Positions 43,412-56,700 of a DNA stretch of 64,000 bases are shown in pieces. Each line of letters begins with the position of its first letter. The stretch's first letter is position 1. Source of the DNA: Stenotrophomonas hibiscicola ATCC 19867 (lineage in GTDB: Bacteria; Pseudomonadota; Gammaproteobacteria; Xanthomonadales; Xanthomonadaceae); contig NZ_KB907499.1 in the NCBI RefSeq assembly GCF_000382065.1, positions 295,631 through 359,630 on the forward strand, in the 5' to 3' direction. The notes under the pieces were generated by a model. The model did no database searches and was not told the DNA's origin. It worked only from the letters and a program-made list of their open reading frames with translations. Made by a program: the position numbers and the translations under genes.

Positions 43412-43770
43412 AGCAGGCGGCGCGCGGATTCACCCTGATCGAAGTGCTGATCGCATTGGCGATCGTATCGATTGCACTGGCGGCGGTGATGCGCTCGGTG
43501 GCAGTGGCGACCGACGATCAGTCACGGCTGCGTGATCGTCGCCTGGCACTGTTGTGTGCGCAGGATCGCTGGCAGGAACTGCGCCTGAGCGGACAGGCAC
43601 CGCAGGATGCCCGGCAACGCTGTGTGCAGGGGCGCAGCAGCTTCCTGGTGCTTCAGCATCTGGGCACGGGCAACGATGGCCAGCCGCAGCTGGAACTGAG
43701 TGTGGTTGCCGAGGACGCTCCTCGGCAGTCGCTGGCGCGGATGCAGTTGCCATGGACGGCGGCGCAATGA
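43408..43770 (+). CDS. gspI: Type II secretion minor pseudopilin GspI
   Basis: A 120-residue pseudopilin with processing site RG/FTLIEVLIALAIVSIALAAV and a small cysteine-containing domain. Its ATG overlaps the gspH stop, and its stop overlaps the gspJ start, so H, I and J are translationally coupled. Confidence 0.82.
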   Translation: MKQAARGFTLIEVLIALAIVSIALAAVMRSVAVATDDQSRLRDRRLALLCAQDRWQELRLSGQAPQDARQRCVQGRSSFLVLQHLGTGNDGQPQLELSVVAEDAPRQSLARMQLPWTAAQ

Positions 43771-44381
43771 GGCGCGCCGTCCGCGGCTTCACCCTGATCG
43801 AGGTGATGATTGCGATCACCATCATGGGCGTACTGGCACTGATCTGCTGGCGGGCGCTCGACAGCGTGGCCAACAGCGACCAGCGCCTGCGCCAGGCCGA
43901 TGCCGAGACCACGACGACGCTGCGCGTGCTGCAGCAGTTCCAGCGTGATATCGAAATGCGCGCAGACGATGCGTTGATGAATGGTGCCGTGCGGCCGGCC
44001 GATCAACCGCAGCGGCTGCTGCCGCCTTCGCTGGTGAGCGAGCGGCATCCGGATGGGAGCTTCGCGCTGGAGATCACCCGCAGTGTCGGCAGCGATGGGC
44101 TGCGCTGGCAGCGGGTGCGCTGGTGGCGGCAGGGAAGTACGCTTTGGCGGGCCAGCGGCGCAGCGACGGATCGGTATCCCCTGCCGGCGCCGGATCTGTC
44201 GAAGGGCATTGCCGTGGCGCGCGAGGTACAGCGGTTCGAGGTGCGGGCCTGGCAGCCAGGAACGGGATGGGCCGTGTTGCCGAGCGAAGGCGAGGTAATG
44301 CCGGCCACCGGACTTGAACTGCGGTTGGGCCTGCGCGATGGGCGTGGGCCGCTGAGTTACCGGCGGGTGCTGGAGCTTTAG
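43767..44381 (+). CDS. gspJ: Type II secretion minor pseudopilin GspJ
   Basis: A 204-residue pseudopilin with processing site RG/FTLIEVMIAITIMGVLAL and a globular domain of GspJ length. The ATG at 43767 overlaps the gspI stop; an ATG at 43752 would add five residues. The next usual gene, gspK, is not present downstream; instead a repeat cluster and the convergent exoprotein gene follow. Confidence 0.82.
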   Translation: MRRAVRGFTLIEVMIAITIMGVLALICWRALDSVANSDQRLRQADAETTTTLRVLQQFQRDIEMRADDALMNGAVRPADQPQRLLPPSLVSERHPDGSFALEITRSVGSDGLRWQRVRWWRQGSTLWRASGAATDRYPLPAPDLSKGIAVAREVQRFEVRAWQPGTGWAVLPSEGEVMPATGLELRLGLRDGRGPLSYRRVLEL

Positions 44382-44725
44382 GATTCTTCCCAGGCAAGGC
44401 ATCCACGCACGGCGTGGATCTACGGTGGGTGCCGACCGTGCCTTGGTGGGTGCCGACCGTTGGTCGGCATTGTTGTTGGCTCCGGAATCCGCGCATTGCA
44501 TGGATCCCCCCGCCTGCCGCCGGGCACTCTCCTGCACCCGGCGGCGTTGTGTCGGTGGTCCTCACCGCTGATGGCCGCTCCCTGCCCTCCGTGCCGTCCT
44601 GGCTGGGGCCGCCACCGCTCCGTGGCGGCTGGCCCGATGCTGTCCGTTCTTCCGGCCCGATCGCATCCACGCAAGGCGTGGATCTACCTTGGTGCCGACC
44701 GTTGGTCGGCACGCTTGCAAGAGGC
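44382..44725. repeat. Repeat cluster between convergent gspJ and exoprotein genes
   Basis: 344 bp without a gene, packed with palindromes: ATCCACGC...GCGTGGAT then CTAC at 44401-44423 and 44665-44687, GTGCCGACC/GGTCGGCA copies at 44429, 44447-44469 and 44692-44712. The middle part (about 44490-44640) shows no recognised feature. Confidence 0.75.
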
Positions 44726-47700
44726 CTACCGGCGCTGCGTTCCCTCGTCGCGACTTGCCTGCGGGAACTGGAAGGCACTGTTGGCGTCATAGCCAGCGTT
44801 GGCAGTATTGCCACGCGCCGGCGGGTTGATGCTGCTGGTGCCGCTGCCGAAGCCGAGGATCTGCACACTGATCACCGAAGGCTGGTTGCGCCGCGCATCA
44901 TCCTGGCTCTTGCGCATCACATCCTGTGCCGCTTGGCTGGCGCTGTTGGCTGCTGCACTGGCCGAGGCCAGCGCGTTGACGTTCACCGTGGCCAGCACGG
45001 GCAGGCCCTTGCTTTCACCCTGTACCTGGATGTTGGCGGCATTGAGCACCTGCAGCGCGGCCAGGTTGATGTTGCCCGAGACGCGGATGCCAGCCTCGCC
45101 CGCATCGATGGTGCCCAGCGGCGCGATCAGGTCGACGTCGCCCGGTCGTACTTCGGCAATGGGGTTCAACGTTGCGATACCTGCACCACTGGCCGGGGCC
45201 TGCGGCGACAGGATCACGTTGCCCCAGCCGTCATAGACGCGACGCGGTGGCGTGTACAACAACGTGGTCTGCGAACCACGACCGGCGTTGATGTCACCCT
45301 GCTCCGACCAGGCCAGGATGTCTCCGCCGAACGTTGTCATCACCCGAGACAGCCCCAGCAGAACGCTGTCCTGGCTGAACAGACGGATGTCACCCTGCCC
45401 CTGGGTCACCAGCCCGGCACTGGCCGGCGGCACCACGCCCTGCACACCCACCACGATCTGTCCGCCCGGCGCCATCAGCTCGATGTTGCCGCCGGCTTCG
45501 GTACGCACGCCGGAGCCCCCGTACATCAGGATGTCGCCGGTGCGCTGGATAGTCGCCCCCGTCGCATCCTTGTCCGGCATCAGCGTGGCGATGGCCTCGC
45601 GGCCGCGCAGGTAAGAACCGAAACGCGGACCTTCGGCATCGGTGTACTCGCGGCCACCTTCACGCAGTTCGGCGTAGTAGACCTGGCGCAGGAAGATGCG
45701 CTGCTGTTCCTTCGGCAGCCGGTCGAATGCTGCCAGGGCCTCGGCGCCATCAACCGCCAGACCGAAGCGCTGCTGCAGCCACTCCCTCAACTCCTTGTCG
45801 TAGATCTTCACCGCCTTGCCCGGCTGCGCAGCCAACGACTGCGAGGAATCGGCGAGGTTGGCCGGATCCAGGTAGTGCGTGCGCAGTGCATCGAAATCAA
45901 TGCCCTGGTTGCCGGCAGTCACTGCGATGCTGGCGCCGGGACGGGCATCGCCTTGCACGACGCCGCCCAGGCTCACGATGCTTCCGGCCTCTTCCTGGCG
46001 CAGCTGCCGGCCCGCACTCACTTCGACGTTGCCGGGGCCGGCAACCGTCAGGTTGCTGCGGATGATGTCCCGGCCCGCTTCGATCCCGCTGATATCGGTA
46101 CCGCTGGTGTTGAGCGCGGTGACATCCGCGCCGATCACATCGCGACCGGCGCGCAGCTGTACCGCCGAGCCCGCTTCGTACCAGTCGAATACGGTACGCG
46201 CGCCGTTCTCGGCATTGCGCGACAGTTGCCGCCTGTCGCCGCTTCCCAGCCCGATGATATCGCCGGCCACTGCATAGAACCGGCTGGCCACGGTCGGTGT
46301 GGTTGGCAACAGCACGCCGAGCGCGGTATTGGGACCGAAGGCAAAGTACGGCAGCGTAGTGCCAGGACTGGCGCCGTTCCCGTCCGCGGGTACATTGCTG
46401 CGCACGGTTCCCGCGTTTCCGGGGCCTTGCGCGATGAAGCCGGGATTGAATGGCCCGGGGACACGGGCATCACTGCTTGAGCGCACAATCTGAGTGGCCC
46501 GGTCGGTAGCCAGGATCGATCCTCCCGCCAATACCTCCAGCCGACCCGACGCCGAGGGCGCCAGCACGATGACGTCCTGGGCATCGGGCACGCTGCCACT
46601 GCGCAGACTGGCGAGATTGATGTTCCCGGAGGCCGCGATGGCCGTGAACCGGGAGGGATACAACCAGTAGTTGAGATAGGCATCGCCATTGCTGGGGTTG
46701 ATCCTGATCACCTCCCTACCCTGGTTGCTGCCGGTCGTGTGCTGCGTGCCAACCAGGCCCGGCGAGAGATTTCCGCCTGCGGAGAACAGGTCGAGCGCGG
46801 TGCGCGGCGTCCACAGCGAGAACCAGCTTGTGCCCGACGCGTGACCGCCCCCTTCCAGCAGGATATCGTTGAAATTGGCCACGGGAACCCGGCCGGGATC
46901 GGCGGCACTACCCAGTACCACATCGCCGCGCGCCTGCACCTGGGCGGTGGAATCGCCCAGCGCCAGCACCGGCCCGGCCATCGCAACGGGTGCGTCGGCC
47001 ACGAACGGATTGTGCAGGCCCAACGTGCCGTAGCTGCTTTGTATCGCGCTGAGACCGCCGATGCGCGCCGCCTGCAGCAGCGTGCTGCCGCGTAGATTGG
47101 TCACGGTGCCGTTGAGATCCAGATCCTGCTGGAAACCTTCGGGCTGCTGCGCGCTTGCGCGCAGGCCGGGGTTGACCGCTCCGCCGCTTCGCAGCGTCAG
47201 GTCTCCGCCCCCCGTCAGATGCAATTCACCGTTGCTGACCCGTCCGGTCGACCCGACCGCCGCGACGATCGCGCTGGAATGGGGCGCCGTCAACAATCCC
47301 AGAGCATTGCCCATCGGCGCGATCACGCCCGAGTGGCGGCCTGCTTCCAAGGACAGATTACCGCCGCCCAGCGTGCCGAAACCGGTAAAGCCGACCAGGC
47401 GAGGCGTCGCATCCAGCTCAGGGCCCACCGTGCTGTAGGTACCGAAATTGATCCACCAGCTGGTTGCGCTCTGCACTACACCAGCAGTCGTGCCCGATCC
47501 CTGGCGCCACAACCAGTTGCCCACCGCGGCGCTGGAATGCCCGGCCTGGTCGCGCTGCGGCGTGCCCGCCTCTGCGCGCGCGCTCCAGGTATCACCGGTG
47601 ATATCGCGGCCCGCTTGCACGTGCAGATTGCCACCCTGGTCGGGATACCACGCCTGGTAAGTGGCGATGGCGGCATCGTAGCGGCCGGACGCCTGGACCG

Positions 47701-50700
47701 GGCCCAGCAGCGCGGTGTTCCTGGGCACTGGGGCCCGCCCCGGGGTGAACTGCGTGTCACGGCCATCACCCAGCGCCGTCGGCGCACCTGCGGTGTACAC
47801 ACCGAAACCGGACTTCATGCGCACATCCTGCACGGCCAGCAGCGCCAGGTCACCCTTGCCGGTGCGCAGGACGCTCCAGGCCGGTGCACCCAGGCGCTTG
47901 CCATAGGTCGTGACTTCAGTCAACGTGCCGCCGCCATAGCAGTAGCCCATCGCCGCGCAGATTTCTTCCTCCGACATGCCCATCTCGGCCCCGAGCTCCG
48001 TAGCCGGGCGGCCGACCCACGATTCATCGCCCCACCATGCCAGCGAGCCTTCCTTGTCGACCAGGCGCGGGGCCGGACCGCAGTAGGGTCCGGAATCACA
48101 GACATCGCTCTCGGTCATGCCAAGCTCCCGAGCGAGATCCGCTACGGGTTTTCCGACCCACGACTCATCGCCCCATAGATCCAGCGAGCCATCCACGGTG
48201 ATCACGCGGTCGCCCTTCCATTCCGTCGTCGTGGTCACCGTACCGATGGTGCTGTAGTGGCTGTCGGCCAGCACGATGCTGCCGTCACTCCCCCAGCGCC
48301 GGGTACGCGGATCGGCGGCGGTCGTATCAGCACCGGCCACCGCGGTCAGGTCCCACGAGGTGGTGCCTTCGGGCAGCATGGCCGCCAGCGCCCAGTTGCG
48401 GCCCTGGCGTCCGCTGGCATCGGCCGCCCGCAGCTTCACCGGTGCATCGCCTGGCAGCTCCACCTTGGTCATCGACGGGATGATCGCACCGGCATGCAGG
48501 TTCAGCGCGCCTGAAAGCTTCATCGCCATGGGCAGGGCGACGCCGGCCGGCCACACCTGTGCGGCCAACGGCGCCGGCGTGCGCAGGCGGAAACCGGCAC
48601 CCAGTCGGGCACCGGACTGCAACGCCAGCGCCTGTGCCAGCACGGTGCCGGCCACCATCACCTGTCCGCTGTCTGTGGTCACTACCGCGCCCAGCACGGT
48701 ACCGGCCGGCAGCAGCAGCGGCCCGGACAACACCATCTCCCCCGGTAGCACGGTTCCGGCCGGCAGGGTTACCGCCTCGAAGGGCAGCGCATAATTCAGC
48801 GTGGCACCGGCGCGGAACTCGGTGCCGCCCTGGAGCTGGACACCCTCGCCCGGCACGATCAGGTCACCGCCAAACGCGGTGTTCGGTGAACCCGTACTGC
48901 GTCCTTCCAGCAACACCCAGCCGTCTTCATCGGGATTGGCAGGCGGTGGCGCGAACCCATCGTTGATGCTGCCGTAGACATTGACGTCGCCCTCGGCACG
49001 CAGTACCAGCGCGGCCGACTCACCGAAGCCACGGCGCGCAGGATCGGCCCGGTTCGACTGCGGTCCGTAGCGGTAGCCGGACAGATCGATATCACCGGCC
49101 ACGACCAGATCACCGCGCGGGTTGTCACTGCTGGTTCGCGCCATGATCTGCACACCGGGGCGCAGGCGATAGCTGCCCAGTGCGGAGATGCGCTGCTGCA
49201 ATCCGGTATTGGCCAGCGCGGCGTTCATCCATTGGCTGTTGTCCGGATCCACCACCGTATCCAACCATTGCTGGTTGATCACCTGCGGACGATGGCCATG
49301 CACGTCCGGAGCGCTGGCCAAAGGCGCCGAATCATAGCTGCGGAAGGCGTTGACCTGCACATCGCCGGCACCGGCGATGCGGATGCCGCTGGCCACCTCG
49401 ATCGCTGCATCGTTGCTGCCCACGCGGGGCACGTTGAGCTTGACGCTGCCGCGTGCGCGGCCGTCGTTCTGGCCCGGCCCGCTACCGGTGGCCACCGACG
49501 TGCCGGCGCGCAGGTCCATCGAGGCAGCCGCACCCAGCTGCAGGCTGCCGTTGGCCGAGGTCAGTTCGATCATGGCCCGGTTCGGGCTGTCGATGATCTT
49601 GCCGTAGCTGTCCACGCGCAAGGCGCTGCCATGCGCGTCCAACGTGCCATCGATACGCAGCACGTCGCGGGCGGACAGGCGGATGCTGCCGACCTGTTCG
49701 CCACTGGCATCAATGCGGCCATTGACCTGCAGGCTGCCGCCATCGACGCTGATATCAACGTTGCGGGCCTTCACCTCATCGCCGATCACCAGGTCGCCTT
49801 CGCTCAACTGGAAGGTCCGGCCACCGGTAATACCATCGGCGGTAAGCCGTGTATTGAGCCCGGAGAAGTCCTGCAACTGGCGTGCGCGCACCACCACTTC
49901 GCCACCGTCATAGGGCACTTCGGTGCCACCGGCGTCGTAGCGGCCGCTGGCACCGCCAAGCAACGAACCTGCCAGATCGACACGGCCGTCCTGCGGGCCC
50001 AGCGCAGCAACGGTCAAGCGGCCGCCGCGGTTGTTGCGGGCGGAAAGATCGATCCGCGACGCCGCGTCGGCAACGATGTCACCTTCGCGGCTCGACAGCG
50101 CCACGTCACCGCCCCAGCTGTACTTGTCCACGTCGAACAGGCTGACCTTGCGCCCTGCCATGTCCAGCACTGCATTGCTGCCAAGCACCACGCCCTGGCG
50201 TGCGTTGGCCTCGAACCTGCCGGACGCCAACGCCACCCTGCTGTCGATCACAACGCGTTCGGCCGTGATGGACAACTCGGCACCCAACGCATCGCTGCCC
50301 GCGGTCGCCGCGGCGCCGCGCAGCTGCACCGTACCGCCATTGCGGATTGCCAGCTGCGCACCGGCATCACCGGTCAGCAGCGGAGTGACGATGTCCAGCG
50401 CGCCGCCACTGAACTGCCAGCCGCTGCCTGGCAGATAGTCGCCCTGCTGCTGGAACACATCGAGGCTGCCCTTGCCCGAGAACAGCATGCGGTCCGACGC
50501 TGCCAGGGTAACGCCGGCAAAGCCGAGCACCTGGCGACCGGCCGCCACAGACGAGTTGGGGCGGGTGAACGGCGCACGCCCCAGTTCCAGCACCCGTGTA
50601 TTGATCTCCAGCTGCCCTTGGCCGAGCCGGCCCACCATCGCCTCGCCGGGCGGTTGTGCCAGCTCGCCGCCGGGCAGGTCGGTGCCGGTCAGTGTCCCAT

Positions 50701-53700
50701 CCCAGGCCAGCGTGTCGGCGAAGATGCGCGCGCGGTCGGTGGCGGCAGCATAGCCGTGGATGGCCGGCGCACCCAGCACCAGATTGCGCAGGCTGCTGCG
50801 ACCGGTCGCGCCATCGCGCGTATCCAGGTCGACACTGCCGAACACGTTGATGGCATCACGCGCGGTCAGGCTGAGCGCCTCCAGTGCGGGAGCGCCGATG
50901 GCGGTGTTTCCGCGCAGCAACCGCTGCAGCACCTCCTGGTTCATGGTCATGCCCGTGGGCAGGCCGCCGGCCGCCGACGCCATCGCAATGGCCTCGGTGC
51001 TGCCCAGGTTGAGTGCGGACATGCCCAGGCCGAGCTGGCGCGTGCCATAGCTCAGCGAGTCACCCATGTTCAAGGCGCCGTCGGTGACCACGTTGATGCT
51101 GCCCGCCGACAGCAATCGGGTCTGCCCACTGCAGTCCGCCTCGCAACCGCCGATGTCGATCGCTACCGGCCCGCCGGCACTTCCGCCCTGTGCACTGAGC
51201 GCCGTCAGGCGCTGGTTGGACACGGCAAGCAGGCCGCCCGCGACCAGGTAGGGCGCCGTGGGCTGCGCCACGCTCGACGGGCCCGACTGGGACAGGGTGT
51301 CGATCGAAACGCCCTGCTCGACAAGGATACCCCTGCCTCCGAACGCGGCCGACAGCAGCACTTCCTGCGCCGTCAGGTTGACGCCGTTGCGCACCACGAT
51401 GTGCTGTGCGCCGCCCTCCAGCGCATAGGTGGTTGCATCGCGCCGCAGCGTGCCGCCGATCAGCATCGTTACCGGACGGAATGCATTGAGCGTGGTATCG
51501 GAGACGGTAGCGCCGCGCCCGCTGGCGGCATCGGCGCCCTCGCTGGCGATCTCCAGCGTTGCACCATTGGAGACACGCAGATTGACCGAGAGCGTGCCGC
51601 CGAGCCCGTCACTGCTGCCGGCGCCAAAGCGGGACAGGCCGAGGAAGGTTGCCGCCGGGGTACCCGACCGTCCTGCGCCTTCACCGAACACCAGGTTGAG
51701 GCTCCCGGCATCCACCGTCCGCCAGCGCAGCGCTTCGCCACGCCGCTCGGCCACGCCGTGCACGAACGCGTTGTAGGATGTTTCGTTGTAGCCGGCGTGG
51801 CGGCGAACCGCCTCCGCTGGTGTCAGCACCAGGTCGGTGAGCAACGGCGACACCGCCCCGCCCAGGCCCTGCGCGCGGTGCCCGCTGATGCGCCAGGAGC
51901 CGGTGCCGGTCGCCACCGGCGAGACGTTGCCCAGCGCGCTCTCGGCACCGATCTCGACGCGGAATGCGCCCTTCTGCAATGCGTAGTTCGCCGGCAGCAA
52001 CGTGTAGGTTCCCGCCGGGAGTCCAGGCACGCCGTCCGGAATGACGATCTCCTGGCCGACACGGGGATCGACGCTGCCGTCACCGGTCGCCAGCGGTGCC
52101 TGCACGTCCGCTCGGCCCGGCACGATTGCGTAGACCGCATTGCCCGCGCGACTGAAGCCATAGCGTGGATTGGCATCCGCCAACGAATGCCGCAGGACAT
52201 CGACCGAGCCACCGCGCCCGGCGACGAACGCAGCGCCGGTCAACTCACCTCCGCCGGAGACATCCACGATGCTGCCTGCGGCACCGTTGAAGGCGTTGGC
52301 GACGATGTCCACACCGATCGGGGCATCGATCGATCCAGGAACCAGCACATCGAACTCGGCGCCGTTCCGGCGCCATGTCACACCGTCCACGGTACCGCCA
52401 AACGGAAGCGCCAGGCCGGCGCCACTGATCGAGGTCACGCTGCCACCCAGCAGGTCGACGCGGCTGGCGCGATTGGTGTTTCTTTCACCGCCACCCAGTT
52501 GGACGCGGCCCCACGGCGCCTGCACGTTGCCGCCCTGCACCACCGTCGCCGCGACCAGTTCCAGGCGGCCGAATGCCGAATCCGGTGCCGGTTGCGTGGC
52601 ACTGCCAACGCCGTGGATGCGCAATACAGCTTCCGGGTTCTGCCAGGCAGGCTGTCCCGACGGACCGATGTCCGCAACGCCAGCGACGATGCGCCCGCGC
52701 GCCCGGGCCGCCGGGTACAGACGGGCTGCACTGATATCGATCGAACCCGGGGACGACAACGAAGTTTCCTGGGCGCTGCTGGCTCCCGGTGCCAGCAGGC
52801 GGATGTCGCCACGGCTGTCCAGGTTGACATGGTCGAAGCCCGCCAGCCAGCTAACGTCGCGCAGGTCGATCAGGTTCGCCTTCACATCGAAACGATGTTG
52901 CTTCCCTTCGTCGAACCGCGCCTCGACCGGCCGCAGCGTGCCCTCCCCCGCCGGCTGCCACCAGCGTCCCTGCGCAAGGCGCACGTAGGGCGCGCTCAGC
53001 AACAGGCGGCTGCCCTCGCTGTTGCCTTCCGCAAACCCCAGGGCGCGCTCATTCATGCCATGGATGCGCAGGGTCTGGTCCATGCGCAGATTGACATCTC
53101 CCTGGGCGCGGAAGTCGCCGAACAGGGCCAGATGATCGAAACCACCGGCCTCGATCTGCTCCACCGACAGTGCCGCATGGCCGTACTCAAGGCGTGCAGG
53201 CAGGTCCGCCGTCTGCGCGGCGTGCTGGGTCAGCGAGATCACCCGCGGCGCCAGCACGTCCTTGCCCACTGCCGTTCTGCCGTAGGTGCCGCCCCCAAAG
53301 GCAACACCGAGGGTGCCGCCGCGCGCGCCGTCGCCGCCCGCTGCTGCGTCCAGTTCGCCCTGCAGGTACAGCGCATTGCCCGCGCGCAGCACGATGCTGC
53401 CGCCATCGCTGTCCACCCGGGTGCGCCCGCTGCCATCAATGTCCAGCAGCGCCGAAGCACCGGACGCGTCCAGCCGCGCACCGCGCTCCACCACCACGAA
53501 GGTATCGGGCGGCAGGTGGCGTACGTTGTCCTGGTCTTCCCAGTCCAGCGCCCCCCCGATCTCGATCGTTCCACCCTTGCGCACCTGTCCGCGCAATGTC
53601 CGGCGCGCGTCGGGCAGGGAAACGCTATCGCCACTCACGTCAAGCAGTGCGCCTTCGGCGATTGTCCACTGGCGCTCGCGGCGTGCATCGCCGCGTACGC

Positions 53701-56700
53701 CCGACGGATCGAATGCCTCATCCAGGCGGATGCGGCCGCCGGCCGCCTTCAGGTTGCCGGCCACCTTCAAGTTGCCGGCGCTGAACAGTTCGATCGACTG
53801 GCCCGGGTCGACCTCGATCCTGGCGCCCTTGCCAACGCGCAGATCGGCCGTGGACAGCAGATGCCCGGCGCGCAGTGTCAGGCGCGCACCGCCGCGCTGC
53901 GACACACGCCCGCTGCTCGGATCGGCCTCATACAGCGACGGCGTCCAGGCCTGCACGCCCAGCTCGCGGGTCAGTGCCTGCTGTGCGCCTTCGGCCAGCC
54001 GCAGCGCCGGTCGTTCCACCTGCAGCTGGGTACCTTCTTCAACCGTCAATCCGTTGTGACCGGCGATGTCATAGCCGGCAAACCCACTCCTGAACAGTGC
54101 TGGCTGCAGTCGCAGCGACGCCGCCGATGCATCCGTGCCAGGCGCGCCGATGGACACCACACCGCCGGTTGCCAACGTGAAGTTGCCGCTGCCATTGCCG
54201 AGCGCGCTGAAGCGTGCGTCCTCGCCGATACGGATCCGTCCGCTGCCGTCAGTGCCAACCTCGGTGCTGGCCGCGAGCAGGCTGACACTGCCACCCTTGC
54301 CTACGCGCCCCTTGCCACTGGCATCGATCGCGCCGCCGCCATCGACCAGAATCGCGGCCCGCTCGCCCACATGGATATCGTGGCTGCTGTTGAAGCGCAC
54401 CTGTCCGCCGTCGATCCACGCCTGTGCGGGACCGCCATCCGGCGCAGCAAGCGCGTTGCCCCAACCGCCGCCAAGATCGATCCGTGCGCCAGCCGCAACA
54501 TCCACCGCACCACGTCCGGACGTCAGCAATGCCGTGGGCCCGCCAAGCGCCGCAAGCAGATTTCCGGCTTCCACCTGCCCGCCGGCAATCTGCACCGTTC
54601 CACCAAAGTTGACGCGGCTTGCGGTGAGTCCAAGCCGGCCGCCCTCCTGCAACCTGAGCGTGCCATCGAGGTCGATATGACCGGCCGATGCGAGGTCCAC
54701 CTGCCCCCATCGCTGGGCGCTCAGCACCTCACTGTCCAACCACACGGTATTGCGCTGTGCTTCCCCGACTGGCGCCTGCAGCGTCCACGGCCGGGTGTCG
54801 GCCTGGAGCGCTCCAATGCGGACATTCGAGTCGAACACCGCGCTGCGCCCGCTGTTGTCGAAACGCCCGAGCCAGAGCTGGGCGTTGCGGGCCGCCGCCG
54901 TCTGTGCCTGCGCGTAGCCCTCCTGCTCCTGATCGGGCCGGCGCGTCTGCTGTGCGCCCTGGAAGGCCACCGTATCCACCTGGCCCTGCAGAACGGCCGT
55001 GGGCGCCGAGATCAACAGGCGGCCAGCATCGCGTCCCACGGTATAGCCATTGTCGAAACGCTGGGTGGGTGCCACCAGCGGATTGCGGAACGATTCGGTC
55101 ACCCCCCACCGCTCCTGCTTCACTTCATAGCCCTGGTACAGACCGTCGTACAGCATCTCGGCCGGTGCATCATCAAGCCGGTACAACTGCCCGTCGCGGC
55201 CACGCAGCCAGCTCTGCTGCACCACGCCGGACTGCACATCCAGGCTGCCACCGGCCAGATTGATGCGCGAACCGGCGTGGCTGACCACTTCCTTGCCTGC
55301 CAGCTGGACGGTGCCGCCCTGCGCCGCCCATTCGCTGATCGAATGCCCCTGATTGTCCAGGTAGCCACCCACTTCCAGCAGGCCGCCGCCGGCATACCAG
55401 CGCGTGCCTTCATAACCGCCGGTACCGGCGGCAACTTCGGTCAACTGGCGGCGGTCGATCCACACCTCGCTGCTGATCAGCTTGCCGCTGTCACGGTTGT
55501 CCGGCGAATCGCGCAACTCATTGCCCTGCACCTTCACCTTGACGTTGTTGCTTTCCATCGCCACCTGCACACCCACCGCACCGGAGACGTCCACGCGCGC
55601 GCCATCATCCAGATAGCTGCGCCGGCTGGCGTCGGCGATCACCTGGCCGCCGGTGGCCACCGCCAGCGAACCGGCCTGGAAGTTCACATCGCCGCCGGAG
55701 ACGACTTCGATGCGGGATTGCTCACGGCGGTCCTGCAGGCGCGAGAGATTGTCGAAGGTGCCACTGTTGCTGGAACCGCGCAGCTTGTCCTGCTCGGCCG
55801 ATTCCTTGATGAGCACGTTGCGCTGGCTGTCCAGCGCCGTGCTCTTGCCATCGTCTTCCAGCAGTACTGCCGTGGTCGAGCCGGCGGCCAGGGTCACGCT
55901 GCCGGCCGCATCGGACGCCGAGTTCAACAGGTGCACCGTACCGCGCTGGTTCAACGTGGTGGTCGCAACCGCAACGCCGGCCTGCTCGACGGTGCGGCCG
56001 GCCAGCGTGACATCGCCTTCGCGCGCCTGGATCAGACCACTGTTGCGAACACTGCCCGCCGTGCTGTCAGCGACGAAGCGCGGGGCAATCTCATTGCCGC
56101 GGGTGGTGGACGCGGTGTTCTGGGCGGTTCCCACGCCGCGACGGATCACGAAACTGTCACCGGCGGCCAGCTGGGTCTGTCCCTTGCGGGTTTCAATCTG
56201 GCCCGCGTTTTCCACGCTGTGGCCAGCCAGCAGCACATAACCGCCGCCCCGTGTAGCCGTGGTCGGTTCGTACGTGGTGATGCGCGCACCGCGTTCGACC
56301 ATGACCTTGCCCACGGCGTCGGTCAGCGCCGAGGTGTTCGCGTCGGCACTGTACAGGCCCTGCTCGCGGAACTGCGCATCGCTGATGCGTGCGGCCGCTG
56401 CCACCAGATTGCGGACATTGACCTGGCTGTTGTTGCCGAACACCACACCGTTGCGGTTGGCCACGAACACCGTGCCATTGGCCTTCAGCTGGCCAAGGAT
56501 CTGGCTGGGCCTTGCGGCGGGATCATTGACCCGGTTCAACACGGCCCAGTCGGGGTTCTGCAGGAAATTCAGTGTGGTGTTGCCACCAATGTTGAAGGTT
56601 TCCCAGTTCAGGATCGCCTGGTCGGCGGTCTGCTCGATGTTGACCAGCACCCGCCCGTCGGCCGCCTGCGACTGGATCGCGTCGCGCGCATTGATCCAGC

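Noticed and set aside
44382..44725. CRISPR-like array because of repeated palindromes
   Set aside because: Repeats differ in type and spacing, there are no uniform spacers, and they match dispersed SMAG elements.
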